The notes beneath the pieces were generated by a model. It was not told the origin of the DNA. It worked only from the letters and a program-made list of their open reading frames with translations, and did not search any database. From positions 265,725-329,724 of the forward strand of contig NZ_QFFU01000005.1 of NCBI RefSeq assembly GCF_003131185.1: DNA of 64,000 nt. The letters run 5' to 3'. Position numbers and translations under genes: made by a program. Positions 30,631 through 45,250 of the stretch are shown piece by piece. Positions within the stretch are counted from its first letter, which is position 1. Each line of letters opens with the position of its first letter. This DNA comes from Pseudomonas ovata. Lineage in GTDB: Bacteria; Pseudomonadota; Gammaproteobacteria; Pseudomonadales; Pseudomonadaceae.

Positions 30631-32253
30631 CTATAAATGAAAGCGTCCCAGCATCTCCTGCAAGGCGCTGACCGTGCCACGCAAGGCATTGACCGAACGA
30701 CCGGTCTCAGTGGACGCCTCCGAAGTACGCACCGACAGGTCGCGAATATTGACCAGGTTACGGTCGATTTCCCGCGCCACCTGGGCCTGCTCTTCGGCAG
30801 CGCTGGCGATCACCAGGTTGCGCTCGTGAATAGACACGATGGACTGGTTGATCTCTTCCAGCGCCTGCCCGGTGGCCTGTGCGCTTTGCAGGGTGTCGTC
30901 GACCTGGCGGGTACCGCCCTGCATGGCCTGCACGGCCAGTTGGGTGCCATTCTGGATGGTGGAAACCATCTGCTCGATTTCCAGCGTCGAGGTCTGGGTG
31001 CGTCCGGCCAGCGCCCGCACTTCATCGGCGACCACCGCAAAACCGCGTCCGGCGTCGCCGGCCCGGGCCGCTTCAATGGCGGCGTTGAGCGCCAGCAGGT
31101 TGGTCTGTTCGGCAATGGCGCGGATCACATCCAGCACCTTGCCGATCTTCTGCGATTCTTCGGCCAGCTCTCCGATATTGGTCGAGGCCTGCTGCATGCC
31201 CTGCCCCAGGGTACGGATGGTCGCCAGGGTGTGCTGCACCTGCCGGTTGCCACGTTCGGCAATGCGCTGGGAGTCATCGGACACCTGCGAGGTGGACACC
31301 GCATTGCTGGCCACCTCCTCCACCGCCGCGGTCATCTCGTTGACCGCCGTGGCGGCCTGTTCGATCTCGTCATGCTGCTGGGCCGTCTCTTTCAGGCTGC
31401 GCTGGGTAATCTGGCCAACGTCGTTGCTCGACTGGCCCAGTTGCACGGCGGTCTGGTTGATCAGGCCCAAGGCTTCGCGCAGGTTGTCCTGCATGCGCGC
31501 CAGGGCCTCGATCAGTTGCGCCGGCTCATCGGTGCCCTGTGCCTGCAAGCGGTGAGTCAGGTCACCATCCGCCACCGCACGCGCAAGCTCGATGGCTTCG
31601 CGCAGCGGCCTGACGATGCTGCGGATCAGGCCCCAGGCCAATACGCAGGTCAGCACAAGGGCCAGGACCAGCACCAGGATCGACCACAGCCGCGTGCTGT
31701 CATAACGCTCGGTAGCCTGGGCCGTGGACGCTGCGCTTTGCTCGATATTGATGCGCAGCAGTTCGGAAAACAGCTCGCCGGTCTTGTTCGACGCGTCCTG
31801 GATGCCACCATTGAGCAAGCCGCGCATCTCGTCGAGGCGGTTCTGGTTGGACAGGTTGCGGTACTCGTCCAGCAGGCGCCGGTAAGTGGCCAGGGTCGTC
31901 AGCATCTCGTTGAAGGCCGACTGGGCCTGGGGCGTGACCACCTTCTGGTAACTCTGCATCGAGGTGTCCAGTTGCCCTATCAGTACCTCCAGCCGTGCCA
32001 GGGTCGGGGTCAGCACCGCCGGCTCGCGGTTGAGCATCATGCGCAGGGTGATGACCCGGATGCCCAACTGGTTATCGCGAATCTGTGCCAGGGAACGGCT
32101 GCCGGCCAGCGTAACCTCTTCGGTCTGCACCAGCGCACCGCGAATGTTCGAGGCGTTGTACATGCCAAACAGGCCGAGAAACACGACCAGGGCGGCGATA
32201 AGCCCGAAACTCAGGCACGCCCGGGTGGCGATGTTCATGTGATTGAGGCGCAT
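30631..32253 (-). CDS. Methyl-accepting chemotaxis protein, four-helix-bundle sensor
   Basis: A 540-residue transmembrane chemoreceptor of classic layout. TM1 is about residues 11-30 ([20 protein letters not shown]), then a periplasmic four-helix bundle of about 160 residues, TM2 near 190-210 ([17 protein letters not shown]), HAMP ([21 protein letters not shown]), and the signalling hairpin with tip [23 protein letters not shown]. It lies next to the inositol transporter operon but in its own unit; whether it senses an inositol-related compound is open. Confidence 0.93.
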   Translation of the reverse strand: MRLNHMNIATRACLSFGLIAALVVFLGLFGMYNASNIRGALVQTEEVTLAGSRSLAQIRDNQLGIRVITLRMMLNREPAVLTPTLARLEVLIGQLDTSMQSYQKVVTPQAQSAFNEMLTTLATYRRLLDEYRNLSNQNRLDEMRGLLNGGIQDASNKTGELFSELLRINIEQSAASTAQATERYDSTRLWSILVLVLALVLTCVLAWGLIRSIVRPLREAIELARAVADGDLTHRLQAQGTDEPAQLIEALARMQDNLREALGLINQTAVQLGQSSNDVGQITQRSLKETAQQHDEIEQAATAVNEMTAAVEEVASNAVSTSQVSDDSQRIAERGNRQVQHTLATIRTLGQGMQQASTNIGELAEESQKIGKVLDVIRAIAEQTNLLALNAAIEAARAGDAGRGFAVVADEVRALAGRTQTSTLEIEQMVSTIQNGTQLAVQAMQGGTRQVDDTLQSAQATGQALEEINQSIVSIHERNLVIASAAEEQAQVAREIDRNLVNIRDLSVRTSEASTETGRSVNALRGTVSALQEMLGRFHL

Positions 32254-32346
32254 GGCAGATCCTTGTGAAGCACAGAGGGAGGATGCTTCTGTATCGGGAG
32301 CTGCCGTTCAGGCTTTAACAGCCAGCGGCCTTATAGTTGCGTTTGT

Positions 32347-32361
32347 GGGCGAATATCGCCC
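32347..32361. terminator. Possible terminator after the inositol transporter operon
   Basis: The perfect palindrome GGGCGAATATCGCCC lies about 100 bases beyond the permease stop on the minus strand, before the chemoreceptor gene. No T-run is present. Weak call. Confidence 0.35.
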
Positions 32362-32462
32362 CGTTTGCAAGGGTCCGCAGGCGCGGCCGGGGCGATGCGC
32401 CTTGGCCGCGAAAAGGTCATGAACAGGCAGGCCTCTTCGCGGCTGAAGCCGCTCAACACGTT

Positions 32463-33488
32463 TCAGCGCTTGGCCTTGCGCTTGTTGCGGTACTGGTCGA
32501 CCACCACGGCCACGACAATGATCACCCCCTTGATGATGTCCTGGATGTACGCATCGACCCCGACAAAGGTAAAGCCGCTGGCCATTACGCCCAGGATCAG
32601 GGCGCCGATCACCGTGCCGGTGATGCGTCCCACGCCACCGGCCAGGCTGGTGCCGCCGATCACGGCCGCCGCAATGGCGTCCAGTTCATACGACATGCCC
32701 ATGCCGGCCTGCCCGGTGGCGGCACGCGCCGAGGCCACGACACCGGCCAGGCCTGCCAGCAGACCGGCGAGACTGTAGACGATGACCAGGTGCCGCTTGA
32801 CGTTGATGCCCGAGGTGCGCGCCGCCTGCATGTTACCGCCGATGGCGTAGGTGTACTTGCCGTACTTGGTGTAGCGCAGGGCGATATGGAAGATCACCGC
32901 CACCACCAGGAAGATGATCACCGGCATGGCACCCTGGCCAATGGCCGTGTAGGAATCCGACAGCATGCTGACCGGCTGGCCTTCGGTGTAATAGCGGGCC
33001 AGGCCACGGGCCGAGACCATCATCCCCAGGGTCACGATAAAAGGCGGGATCCCGGTGATCGCAATCAGGCTGCCGTTGATCGCGCCCGCCAGCAGGCCGA
33101 CCCCGAGCCCCGCCGCCACCGGTATCCACACCGGCAGGTCGGTCAGCGATGGAAACACCGCCCGGGAAAAATCAGAGGTCTGCGCCAGGCTGGCCGCCAC
33201 CATCGCCGACAGCGCCAGCACCGAGCCTGAGGACAGGTCGATACCGGTGGTGATGATCACCTGCGTCACCGCAATGGCCAGAAGACCAATGATCGACACT
33301 TGCAGGATCATCAGCACCAGGCGCTGGGAGTTGAGCAGAAAGCTCTGGTCGCGCACGATCCAGCCGAACACCTCGAACACCAGGCCGATGCCGATCAGCA
33401 CCAGAAAGATACTGAGTTCCGTGGGGATCCGGCGCTTGGCCTTGGCCGGCGCCAGGGCTGGTTTGTTTTGTGAAATCGCGTTGCTCAT
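32463..33488 (-). CDS. Sugar (inositol) ABC transporter permease
   Basis: A 341-residue inner-membrane permease of the RbsC/ribose type with about 8-10 membrane segments (TGIDLSSGSVLALSAMVAASL; GIPPFIVTLGMMVSARGLA; EAA-like ISGINVKRHLVIVYSLAGLLAGLAG region). It is the last gene of the binding protein-ATPase-permease set directly downstream of the iol genes, so it probably imports myo-inositol (compare Caulobacter IatP). It lies 58 bases after the ATPase gene. Confidence 0.92.
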   Translation of the reverse strand: MSNAISQNKPALAPAKAKRRIPTELSIFLVLIGIGLVFEVFGWIVRDQSFLLNSQRLVLMILQVSIIGLLAIAVTQVIITTGIDLSSGSVLALSAMVAASLAQTSDFSRAVFPSLTDLPVWIPVAAGLGVGLLAGAINGSLIAITGIPPFIVTLGMMVSARGLARYYTEGQPVSMLSDSYTAIGQGAMPVIIFLVVAVIFHIALRYTKYGKYTYAIGGNMQAARTSGINVKRHLVIVYSLAGLLAGLAGVVASARAATGQAGMGMSYELDAIAAAVIGGTSLAGGVGRITGTVIGALILGVMASGFTFVGVDAYIQDIIKGVIIVVAVVVDQYRNKRKAKR

Positions 33489-33546
33489 CTGCTGTTCCTC
33501 TTGTTCTTGTAAGGCCTGTTCCTGTACGGACCAGCGCCTGGATGAC

Positions 33547-35109
<1,563 letters not shown>

Positions 35110-35138
35110 GATGACAAGCTCCTCATGCAACAGTCTGC

Positions 35139-35165
35139 GGGGGGATTAAAGGCCAGAATCCCCCC
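35139..35165 (-). promoter_or_regulatory. Intercistronic hairpin between binding-protein and ATPase genes
   Basis: A 9-bp perfect stem (GGGGGGATT / AATCCCCCC) lies in the 81-base gap. Such hairpins usually shield the upstream message from 3' decay, so that binding protein is made in excess over membrane parts. Confidence 0.6.
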
Positions 35166-35190
35166 GGCCTGTACGTTGTCGTTTTGGGTT

Positions 35191-36120
35191 TTATTTGAAC
35201 GTATCGACGTTTTCGGCGGTGATCAGACGATACGGGATCACCATCATCTGCGTATCGATTTTCTCTTTCTTGACCATCTTCACGGCGGTCTCGATCGAGC
35301 CGTTGGCCTGACCCTTGGCGTCCTGGAACACCGACACGGTGAGCATCCCGGTCTTCACGGCGCGCAGACCGTCCTGGGCACCATCGACACCTGCAATCAC
35401 TACATCACCAGGCTTTTTGCCGGCCTGCTTGAGGGCCATGGCCGCACCGATGGCCATCTCGTCGTTATTGGAGACCACGGCATTGAATTCGCGGCCCTGG
35501 GTCAGCCAGTCGTTGGTGATGTCCATGCCGCGCTGGCGCTGCCAGATACCGGTCTGCTCCTGGTCAATCTTGATGTCCGGGTACTTGGCCAGGATCTCCT
35601 TGACCCCGTCGGTGCGGTTGCGGGTGGCGTTGTTGGCCAGGTCGCCCAGCAAGACCACGATCTTGCCCTTGCCGCCGAGCTTGTCGGCCACGTACTGCAT
35701 CTGCAGGCGGCCGGCCTCTTTCTCGTCAGAGATGACGGTGGCTACGCCTTCGGGCAGCTTCGGATCGTCGGGGCTGCGGTTGACGTACACCAGGGGAATG
35801 CCGGCGGCGAGCGCGGCCTTGGTGATGGCGGCCGTGGCGGCGGTGTCCACCGGGTTGACGATCAAGGCGTCGACCTTCTTGCCGATCAGGTCATGCACCT
35901 GGTCGAGCTGCTTGTTGACGTCGGTGCGCGCATCGACAAACTGCAGCTTGACCCCGTCGGGCATGCTCTTGGCCTTGGCTGCCATGTCCTCGCGCAGGTA
36001 GGTCAGCCAGATGTCATCGAACTGCGGCATGAGCACGCCGATATTGATGTCGGCCAGCGCCGTGCCGCTGCCGAGCATCAGGGTCAGGGCCAGGGAGGTG
36101 AACGTGGTCTTGATCTTCAT
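35191..36120 (-). CDS. Periplasmic inositol/sugar-binding protein
   Basis: A 309-residue periplasmic binding protein of the ribose/galactose class. The start ATG 36120 opens a signal peptide (MKIKTTFTSLALTLMLGSG, cut near ALA-D). The mature protein begins INIGVLMPQFDDIW and includes VDARTDVNKQLDQVHDLIGKKVDALIVNPVDT and the VIAGVDGAQDGLRAVKTG segment of this class. It resembles Caulobacter IbpA in context and size. First gene of the three-gene transporter unit, with its own AT-rich promoter region containing a palindrome shared with the iolC/iolR promoter. Confidence 0.9.
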   Translation of the reverse strand: MKIKTTFTSLALTLMLGSGTALADINIGVLMPQFDDIWLTYLREDMAAKAKSMPDGVKLQFVDARTDVNKQLDQVHDLIGKKVDALIVNPVDTAATAAITKAALAAGIPLVYVNRSPDDPKLPEGVATVISDEKEAGRLQMQYVADKLGGKGKIVVLLGDLANNATRNRTDGVKEILAKYPDIKIDQEQTGIWQRQRGMDITNDWLTQGREFNAVVSNNDEMAIGAAMALKQAGKKPGDVVIAGVDGAQDGLRAVKTGMLTVSVFQDAKGQANGSIETAVKMVKKEKIDTQMMVIPYRLITAENVDTFK

Positions 36121-36204
36121 GAAGGTCTGTCTCCGGATTCTTGTTGTTGTGTGCAGCGGGCACGCCAAAGGCATGGCGAGGCCGCCGGGCATGGGCAGGA
36201 ACAA

Positions 36205-36381
36205 TCAGCGTGGGATACGAATGCCGGCGGCGCCCGGCATGCTGAACAGCAGCCAGTTCTTGTGCTCGACGCACATGCCGCGACCGATCAGGGTCAGCAG
36301 GCGATCGGCAAGGGTGCTGCACAGTGACAAGGCAGCGGCGGTGACGCGAGTGGCCCGGGAGCCAGGCATGGAGGCTTTCAT
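36205..36381 (-). CDS. Possible small protein (58 aa) upstream of the binding-protein gene
   Basis: An open frame from ATG 36381 (MKASMPGSRATRVTAAALSL) to TGA, Arg- and Ala-rich at the start and ending AGIRIPR. It lies between the putative operator/promoter and the binding-protein gene and would be on the same transcript. No clear Shine-Dalgarno precedes it. It could be a leader peptide, a stable small protein, or chance. Confidence 0.25.
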   Translation of the reverse strand: MKASMPGSRATRVTAAALSLCSTLADRLLTLIGRGMCVEHKNWLLFSMPGAAGIRIPR

Positions 36382-36487
36382 TGACGGTACCTATCTGAGT
36401 TTTGTTTTTGTTGGCTTTACCCTGGCGCTGTAGGAACAAACCTACAGCGAAGGTGATTCGATAGTCGGCAACCTGAAAACGACTTTA

Positions 36488-36505
36488 TTGGAAATTTTTT
36501 TCCAA
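36488..36505. promoter_or_regulatory. Putative RpiR (IolR) operator at the transporter promoter
   Basis: A palindrome with core TGGAA-N6-TTCCA sits in the AT-rich segment (36470-36545) that must carry the transporter operon promoter. The same core occurs at 48260-48275 between iolC and the RpiR gene. A related half-match (GAATTTTATTCC) follows at about 36520. Confidence 0.6.
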
Positions 36506-36559
36506 TTCAACACATTTTAGAATTTTATTCCGTTTAATTTTCTGTTTCTTGACCGACGC

Positions 36560-36594
36560 AAAAAGGCCCGCTTCTCCCGGGGAGAAACGGGCCT
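36560..36594 (-). terminator. Rho-independent terminator of the iol enzyme operon
   Basis: Read on the minus strand, the stem AGGCCCG-TTTCTCC / GGAGAAG-CGGGCCT is followed by TTTTTGC. It lies about 45 bases after the stop of the IolW-like gene and separates the enzyme operon from the transporter operon. Confidence 0.85.
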
Positions 36595-36640
36595 TGCCTA
36601 TGATTGAACGACCCATGAACGTCGCGATTCAGTCCGCCGC

Positions 36641-37660
36641 TCAGAGCGTCACGACACACCCCTTGCTGGCACTCTGCCGCGCCGCATCCAGCACCCTGGT
36701 GGTGTTCAAGGCCTCAAGCGGATCGACCGGATTGGCCGCACCGGTGTCGATCGCCATTTGCAACTGCTGGTAATAACGCAGCCAGCAGCCACGCTCCGAA
36801 GGCACCCGTTCGCGGTGCTCGCCATGCTCGAACCAGCCCCAGCGCCGGTGCTCTTCAACCCCCCAGTTGTCACCGATACTGAGCGGTGTGTGACCAGCCA
36901 GCGCCTGTTCTTCCTGAACGTCCAGCCCATCGACCGTGTAACAGCCGTTGCTACCACTGACCCGGAACCTGGGCCTTGGGCAGTTCTGCAGGCAACTGCC
37001 GGACAGGTGCGACACCACCCCGCTGGCATGGGTCAGGGCGACAAAGAAGCTGTGATCGACTTCGTGGTGCGGCGTGGCGTATTGCAGCTCGGCATACACC
37101 TGCTGTACCGGCCCGAACAGCAGCTGCGCCTGGTCCACCAGATGGCTGCCAAGGTCGCGCAGCACCCCACCGCCGCTCAGCTTGCCCACCGAGGTCGGCG
37201 AATAGCGCTCCACACTGGACTCGAAACGCGCGACCCGGCCCAGGGCGCCGCTGTCGATCAGCTTGCGCACCGTCAGAAAATCCGAGTCCCAGCGCCGGTT
37301 CTGGTAGACGCTGAGCAACACACCACGCTGCCGGGCGGCTTCGATCAGCTCGCGGGCCTGATCTTGATCCTGAGCGAAGGGCTTGTCGCTGACCACTGAA
37401 ACGCCCAGCTCGATGGCTTCCAGAATCTGCCCATGCCGGGCCGCCAGCGGTGTGGAAATCGCCACGACATCGACCCCGGCAGCCACCAGTTCGCTCAGGC
37501 TGGCAAAAGCCTGCACCTGCGAGTAGTCACGGGCCAGTGCCTGGCGACGTTCCGGTGAACGGGTCACCACCCCGACAAAGGTCGCGTCGGCCAGACTGGC
37601 AATCAACGGCGCATGAAAGAAACGCCCTCCTTTTCCATAACCCACCAATCCGATGCGCAT
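36641..37660 (-). CDS. Gfo/Idh/MocA oxidoreductase, IolW-like scyllo-inositol dehydrogenase
   Basis: A 339-residue NAD(P)-dependent dehydrogenase. The Rossmann start is IGLVGYGKGGRFFHAPL; the Gfo/Idh DKP motif is VSDKPFAQD; LLSVYQNRRWDSDFLTVRKLI and RDLGSHLVDQAQLLFG follow. These last segments closely match my recollection of B. subtilis IolW (YvaA), which interconverts scyllo-inositol and scyllo-inosose with NADP. That would let the cluster feed other inositol isomers into the pathway. Last gene of the enzyme operon, 40 bases after iolH. The function is inferred from likeness and place. Confidence 0.78.
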   Translation of the reverse strand: MRIGLVGYGKGGRFFHAPLIASLADATFVGVVTRSPERRQALARDYSQVQAFASLSELVAAGVDVVAISTPLAARHGQILEAIELGVSVVSDKPFAQDQDQARELIEAARQRGVLLSVYQNRRWDSDFLTVRKLIDSGALGRVARFESSVERYSPTSVGKLSGGGVLRDLGSHLVDQAQLLFGPVQQVYAELQYATPHHEVDHSFFVALTHASGVVSHLSGSCLQNCPRPRFRVSGSNGCYTVDGLDVQEEQALAGHTPLSIGDNWGVEEHRRWGWFEHGEHRERVPSERGCWLRYYQQLQMAIDTGAANPVDPLEALNTTRVLDAARQSASKGCVVTL

Positions 37661-37700
37661 GGTGTTCTCCTTTGAGTCGATGGCACGGGTCCATGATGGG

Positions 37701-38561
37701 TTATCTGAGCAGTTCGCGGCTCACCCGTTCCAGCATGAAGCGGCTGGACTCGTCGGCGCGCTCTTCCCAGGCGAACACCGCCACGGTGGCGATACCATCG
37801 AACTTGATGTCGCGCAGGGTCGAGAAGAACACCTCCCAGTTGACGTCACCCTGGCCGATGTCCAGATGCTGGTGCACGGTGGCGGTCACGCCTGGCGGGT
37901 TGACGATGTAGCGCAGGTTCGACGAGGCACGGTGATTGAAGGTGTCGGCGATGATCAGATGGGTCAGCTTGTCGCCGGCGTACTTGAGCATCGAGGCAAT
38001 ATCGCCCACGCCGTCGTCATAAAAGAAGGTGTGCGGTGCCGCGTACAGGTAATTGAGCCAATCACAGTCCAGGCCGCGAATGATGTCCACCGACTCGTTG
38101 TTGCGCTCGCAGAAATCATACGGGTGGGCCTGGATGTCGAGCTTGATGCCTTCGCGCTCGAAGTGCGGAATCAGCTCGTCCATCGACTTCATGAACTGGT
38201 TTTCACACACCAGGGCGTTGTCCGACTGGCCGCTGAATTCGGTGTTGATCAGGTCGCAGTCCATCTCCACAGCGACCTGGATGGCACGTTTCCAGTTGCG
38301 CACGGCAGCGATGCGCAGGTCTTCGTCGGGCGCGGCCCAGTGGTACAGCGGCAGCAACGACGACAGCTTGACCCCGGCATCGCTCAGGGCCTTGCGAAAC
38401 TCCTTGATGCGCGCCCGGTCGACGCGCGGGTATTTATAGAACGGCATGAAATCTTCGCGCGGCGAAAGCTCGATGTACTCGTAGCCCAGCTCGGCGGTCT
38501 TGTCGACCATCTTGCCCAGGGGCAGATGGCGGTACATGTAGGGGTCAAGCGCAATTCGCAT
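37701..38561 (-). CDS. iolH: IolH-like sugar phosphate isomerase/epimerase
   Basis: A 286-residue TIM-barrel protein of the AP-endonuclease-2 fold. Motifs are [60 protein letters not shown] and [14 protein letters not shown]; the His/Asp/Glu residues suit a metal site. B. subtilis IolH has this character, but its reaction in the pathway is poorly defined. Located between iolG and the IolW-like gene in the same operon. Confidence 0.75.
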   Translation of the reverse strand: MRIALDPYMYRHLPLGKMVDKTAELGYEYIELSPREDFMPFYKYPRVDRARIKEFRKALSDAGVKLSSLLPLYHWAAPDEDLRIAAVRNWKRAIQVAVEMDCDLINTEFSGQSDNALVCENQFMKSMDELIPHFEREGIKLDIQAHPYDFCERNNESVDIIRGLDCDWLNYLYAAPHTFFYDDGVGDIASMLKYAGDKLTHLIIADTFNHRASSNLRYIVNPPGVTATVHQHLDIGQGDVNWEVFFSTLRDIKFDGIATVAVFAWEERADESSRFMLERVSRELLR

Positions 38562-38639
38562 GGTGGTTTCCTTTTATAGTTGTCAGCCACGCAGGTCACA
38601 GTCGCGCCCTTGAGGCGCGACCTTCAGGCAAGCCGGTTG

Positions 38640-39794
<1,155 letters not shown>

Positions 39795-39811
39795 GTTCTG
39801 AGCGTGCGGCC

Positions 39812-41749
39812 TCAGTACTGGCGGGCCTTGGCCAGTTGTTTAGTGAGCTGTTCATGCACCTGCGCGGTGGTGCCGACGGTGGACACTTCGGCCACCCCGA
39901 CGCGCCACCACGACAGGTACTTGTGGATCATGGTCTTGGGCAATACCTTGATGTCGATCAGGGTCGCCACGCTTTGCCGGCGTGCATCGGCCAGCGCCTC
40001 GTGCAGTTGCTCGAGGGTGCTGACCTTGTAGGTCTTGCAGCCGTAGGCCGCCGCGCTCATGGCGAAATCCACCGGCACGAAGCCGCCGTCCAGACGCCCG
40101 GTTTCCGGGTTGCGATAACGGAACTCGGTGCCGAAGCTGTTCATCCCGTGTTCCATCTGCAGGTTGTTGATGCAGCCGAAGGTCATGTTGTCGAGCAGGA
40201 TGATGTTGATCTTGCGCCGCTCCTGAATGGCCGTGACCAGTTCGGAGTGCAGCATCAGGTACGAACCGTCACCGACCAGCGCATAGACCTCACGCTCCGG
40301 TGCCGCCAGCTTGACCCCCAGCGCGGCATTGACCTCGTAGCCCATGCACGAATAGCCATACTCGACGTGGTAGGTGTCCACCCCGGTGCTGCGCCAGGCC
40401 CGCTGCAGGTCACCGGGCAGGCTGCCGGCGGCGGCGACAATCACCGCGTCCGTCGGCAGGCTTTCGTTGAGTACGCCCAGCACACGGCTCTGGGTCAGGC
40501 ACGAACCGGTCAGCTCGATAAATTCGCGCAACACCGCAGGGTCGAGGTGGTCATTGATTTCCGGCACAAAGTCAGCGCCCTGGTAGTCGACGGCATAGAC
40601 CCGGTCGACCTCGGCATCCAGCTCGGCGCGGGCCCGGGCCGGGTGTTCGCCCCAGGCGCTGGACCAGTCGCTGCCCTCAACAGCGGACAACAACGCCTCC
40701 AGCGCTTCCCTGGCATCGGCCAGGACCTGCACGCCGTCGAGTTTCTGCACATCGAAGGCACCGACGTTGAGGTTGAGAAACTGCACGTCAGGGTACTGGA
40801 ACAGCCATTTCGAGGAGGTGGTGAAATCGCTGTAGCGGGTGCCGACGCCAATGATCAGGTCGGCTTCCTTGGCCAGCTGGTTGGCCGCCAGGGTGCCGGT
40901 TTCACCCAGCCCGCCCATGTTCAGTGGATGCGCCGAAACCACCGCGCTCTTGCCGGCCTGGGTCTCGGCAAACGGAATGCCGAAGCGCTCGGCCAGGGCC
41001 AGCAGGGCCTGGGCGGCGCCGGAGTAGCGCACCCCGCCACCACAGACCAGCAGCGGCTTGCGCTTGGCCTTGAACAGGGTCACGGCGTCGTCAAGCATGG
41101 CGCGGGTCGGCGGACGCCGGTCAATACGGTGCACACGGCGTTGCAGGAAGCTGTCGGGGTAATCGTAGGCTTCGGCCTGTACGTCCTGCGGCAGCGCCAG
41201 GGTCACAGCGCCGGTTTCGGCCGGGTCGGTCAGCACGCGCATGGCGCTCAGCGCGGCGCTCATCAGTTGTTCGGGACGGTTGATGCGGTCCCAGTATTTG
41301 CTCACGGCCTTGAACGCGTCATTGGTGCTGATGCTCAAGTCGTGGAACTGCTCGATCTGTTGCAACACCGGGTCCGGCTGACGGCTGGCGTAGACATCGC
41401 CGGGCAACAGCAGCAACGGAATGCGGTTGGCCGAGGCGGTGGCCGCGGCGGTCAGCATGTTGGCCGCGCCCGGGCCGACCGAGGACGAGCAGGCGTAGAT
41501 CTTGCGCCGCAGGTGCTGCTTGGCAAAGCCGATGGCGGCGTGGCACATGCCCTGCTCGTTGCGGCCCTGGTGCACCACCAGGTCGCCGCTGTCCTGCTCC
41601 AGCGCCTGGCCGATGCCCAGCACGTTACCGTGGCCGAAAATGGTGAAGATGCCTTCGACGAACTTGGTCTGTACGCCGTCGACTTCAACGTACTGGTTGT
41701 CCAGGAACCTGACCAGGGCCTGGGCCATGGTCAATCGTGTAGTAGTCAT
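39812..41749 (-). CDS. iolD: 3D-trihydroxycyclohexane-1,2-dione hydrolase (IolD)
   Basis: A 645-residue thiamin diphosphate enzyme that opens the ring of 3D-(3,5/4)-trihydroxycyclohexane-1,2-dione to 5-deoxy-glucuronate. It shows the three-domain acetolactate synthase-like build. The N-terminal part has the catalytic Glu region ([19 protein letters not shown]). A central domain follows ([19 protein letters not shown]). The C-terminal cofactor motif is [29 protein letters not shown]. Length and motifs match the family. Confidence 0.95.
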   Translation of the reverse strand: MTTTRLTMAQALVRFLDNQYVEVDGVQTKFVEGIFTIFGHGNVLGIGQALEQDSGDLVVHQGRNEQGMCHAAIGFAKQHLRRKIYACSSSVGPGAANMLTAAATASANRIPLLLLPGDVYASRQPDPVLQQIEQFHDLSISTNDAFKAVSKYWDRINRPEQLMSAALSAMRVLTDPAETGAVTLALPQDVQAEAYDYPDSFLQRRVHRIDRRPPTRAMLDDAVTLFKAKRKPLLVCGGGVRYSGAAQALLALAERFGIPFAETQAGKSAVVSAHPLNMGGLGETGTLAANQLAKEADLIIGVGTRYSDFTTSSKWLFQYPDVQFLNLNVGAFDVQKLDGVQVLADAREALEALLSAVEGSDWSSAWGEHPARARAELDAEVDRVYAVDYQGADFVPEINDHLDPAVLREFIELTGSCLTQSRVLGVLNESLPTDAVIVAAAGSLPGDLQRAWRSTGVDTYHVEYGYSCMGYEVNAALGVKLAAPEREVYALVGDGSYLMLHSELVTAIQERRKINIILLDNMTFGCINNLQMEHGMNSFGTEFRYRNPETGRLDGGFVPVDFAMSAAAYGCKTYKVSTLEQLHEALADARRQSVATLIDIKVLPKTMIHKYLSWWRVGVAEVSTVGTTAQVHEQLTKQLAKARQY

Positions 41750-41794
41750 GCTCGCCCCTTGTGGTGGTGAGAAAACGGCCCGGTCGCCGGCCGG

Positions 41795-42616
41795 CTAGCC
41801 GAACGATTTCTGCAGATGGTCCATGCTGCTGACCAGCGCCTGCTGAATGTCGTCCAGGGCGTGTACGCTCTCGGCGAAGGGTTCGAACGACAGGTAGCCG
41901 GTGTAGCCGCTGGCCAGCAGGCGCTCGATCTGTGGCGCATTGCCGAGAATGTCACCCTCGCCCACCAGCACCCGGTGACCGTCGCGAATGGTGTTGAGCG
42001 GCGCCTCGGCGTCCTCGACCCCGGAAATGTGCACCAGCCCGGTCAGCTCGGGAAACATTTCCACTTCACCGGCCAGGTGATGGTGGAAGGTGTCGTGCAC
42101 CAGGCGGAACACGTCCAGCCCGCCGACGGCCTTGATGGCCTCGACCGCCTGGCGCTTGAGACGCAGCGAGCACTCTTCGAAGCCCAGCGGCTCGACGAAA
42201 CCCAGCAGGCCGTGCTCGCGCAGGATCGGGCCCAGGTGGGTCAGTGCGGTGCGCAGGCCGGCGGCGCGCTGCGCGGCATTGCGGGTGTCGCCGCGATCAT
42301 TCAACGGGCACATCACCAGGCCTTCGGCGCCGCAGTCACGGGCATAACGGGCCAGGCGGGTGGCCTGCTCACGGCGTTCCTCGTTCCAGACATCAAAGGG
42401 ATACAGGGCGTTGATCGACAGAACGCGAATGCCTTTGGCCTCGCACAGTTCACGCACCGTCTGCGGCGCGGTGCCATCCTCGATTTCAATGCCCTTGAGG
42501 TCGTTGCGAATCTCGATGGCATCGGCCCCCAGCTTGACCGCCAGTTCGATGAACTCAGGCAGCGGCAGGCGCGGGGCAACCATACGGTTAAGGGCAAAAC
42601 GCAGGGGTTGACTCAT
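41795..42616 (-). CDS. iolI: Inosose isomerase IolI-like
   Basis: A 273-residue TIM-barrel isomerase. The start was set at ATG 42616 (MSQPLRFALNRMVAPRLPL) behind GGAGAAC; a longer frame to 42718 is not needed. Features are the metal-site Glu in LLGFVEPLGFEECSLR, DTFHHHLAG and the final Glu in YLSFEPFAE. In B. subtilis IolI interconverts 2-keto-myo-inositol and 1-keto-D-chiro-inositol, so D-chiro-inositol can enter the route. Sits 45 bases before iolD. Confidence 0.82.
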   Translation of the reverse strand: MSQPLRFALNRMVAPRLPLPEFIELAVKLGADAIEIRNDLKGIEIEDGTAPQTVRELCEAKGIRVLSINALYPFDVWNEERREQATRLARYARDCGAEGLVMCPLNDRGDTRNAAQRAAGLRTALTHLGPILREHGLLGFVEPLGFEECSLRLKRQAVEAIKAVGGLDVFRLVHDTFHHHLAGEVEMFPELTGLVHISGVEDAEAPLNTIRDGHRVLVGEGDILGNAPQIERLLASGYTGYLSFEPFAESVHALDDIQQALVSSMDHLQKSFG

Positions 42617-42722
42617 TATTGTTCTCCGCAACGCATTGAATGATTGAATGATTGAATGTGGCTGTATGGGGGTGCATGAGCCACCACCGTTCGGGCACAA
42701 CCTATAACGTGCAGACACACCG

Positions 42723-42810
42723 CAGGAGCGACCAACGGTCGCGAATGCTGTATCTCAGGCAATCAACAGCCTGCCTGTTCCGCCCTTTCGCGACCGTTGG
42801 TCGCTCCTAC
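42723..42810. repeat. Inverted repeat in the mmsA-iolI gap
   Basis: Two 22-base perfect arms (AGGAGCGACCAACGGTCGCGAA and complement) lie about 40 bases apart in the 218-base gap. Each arm itself contains the small palindrome GCGACC-AAC-GGTCGC. It is a REP-like doublet that could stabilise the upstream mmsA message. Confidence 0.8.
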
Positions 42811-42834
42811 ACATGGTTTTTTTGCACAAAAGGG

Positions 42835-44334
<1,500 letters not shown>

Positions 44335-44404
44335 GACACTGACTCCGTATTCTTGTTGGACGATTGTGGGTGGTCTGCAACACCCTGCGGGCTGGCGATA
44401 CGGT

Positions 44405-45214
44405 TCACAGGTCCATCAACCAGCTGTGTTGCGGGTCGTTGTGAAATTGCCAGGCGCGCTTGGGGCCGGCCATCACGTTGAGGTAGTACGATTCGTAGCC
44501 ATAAGGCACGCTGACCGGGTGATAGCCCCTGGGCACGGTCACCAGGTCGTTGTTTTCCACGGCCATGGCCTGGTCGATGCTGCGGTCGTCGGTGTAGACG
44601 CGCTGGAACACGAAGCCCTGCGGCGGGTTGACCTGGTGGTAGTAGGTCTCCTCCAGAAAGCTCTCATGCGGCAGGTTGTCCTGGTCATGCTTGTGCGGCG
44701 GATAGCTGGACGAATGCCCGGACGGCGTGCGCACCTCGACCACCAGCAGCGAGTGGGCCACCTCGGTGTCCGGCAGGATGTCGCACACATAACGGGTGTT
44801 GGCGCCCTTGCCGCGTACACTGCGCTTCATGCTTTCGGGCCGGATCAAGCGTGCCGGCAAACCCTGGGCACGGTCGCCAGGGGCCGCGCACACGGCCACA
44901 TGGGCAGGCCCGCGAGCCGTGAACAGCGCCTGGCTGTCGGCCGGCAGGTAGACGGCAAAGGGTGACTGCTCTTCGAATACCGACTGGCGACCACCGATGT
45001 TGTCCCAATCAAAGGCCCCCTGTCCTGGTGCCTCGCCGCTGACACTGACGTGCCCGGCCAGCAGCACCACACACAACTCCTTGTCGCCAGCGGCCAGCGG
45101 CAGTTGCTCGCCCCCCTCCAGGCGGTAGGCGGCAAAGCCCACGTAGTCCAGAACGCCCTCTTGCAGCGCGACAATGTCGCGGCCCTGGGGGTTGCTCTTG
45201 GTCAACAGATTCAT
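44405..45214 (-). CDS. iolB: 5-Deoxy-glucuronate isomerase
   Basis: A 269-residue double-cupin enzyme converting 5-deoxy-glucuronate to 2-deoxy-5-keto-gluconate. Metal-binding cupin motifs are [24 protein letters not shown] (three His and a Glu) and [27 protein letters not shown]. Full family length. Located 36 bases after iolE. Confidence 0.95.
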   Translation of the reverse strand: MNLLTKSNPQGRDIVALQEGVLDYVGFAAYRLEGGEQLPLAAGDKELCVVLLAGHVSVSGEAPGQGAFDWDNIGGRQSVFEEQSPFAVYLPADSQALFTARGPAHVAVCAAPGDRAQGLPARLIRPESMKRSVRGKGANTRYVCDILPDTEVAHSLLVVEVRTPSGHSSSYPPHKHDQDNLPHESFLEETYYHQVNPPQGFVFQRVYTDDRSIDQAMAVENNDLVTVPRGYHPVSVPYGYESYYLNVMAGPKRAWQFHNDPQHSWLMDL

Positions 45215-45250
45215 GGTCCAGCCCTCCTTTCTCAGGCAACGCTATGGTTG

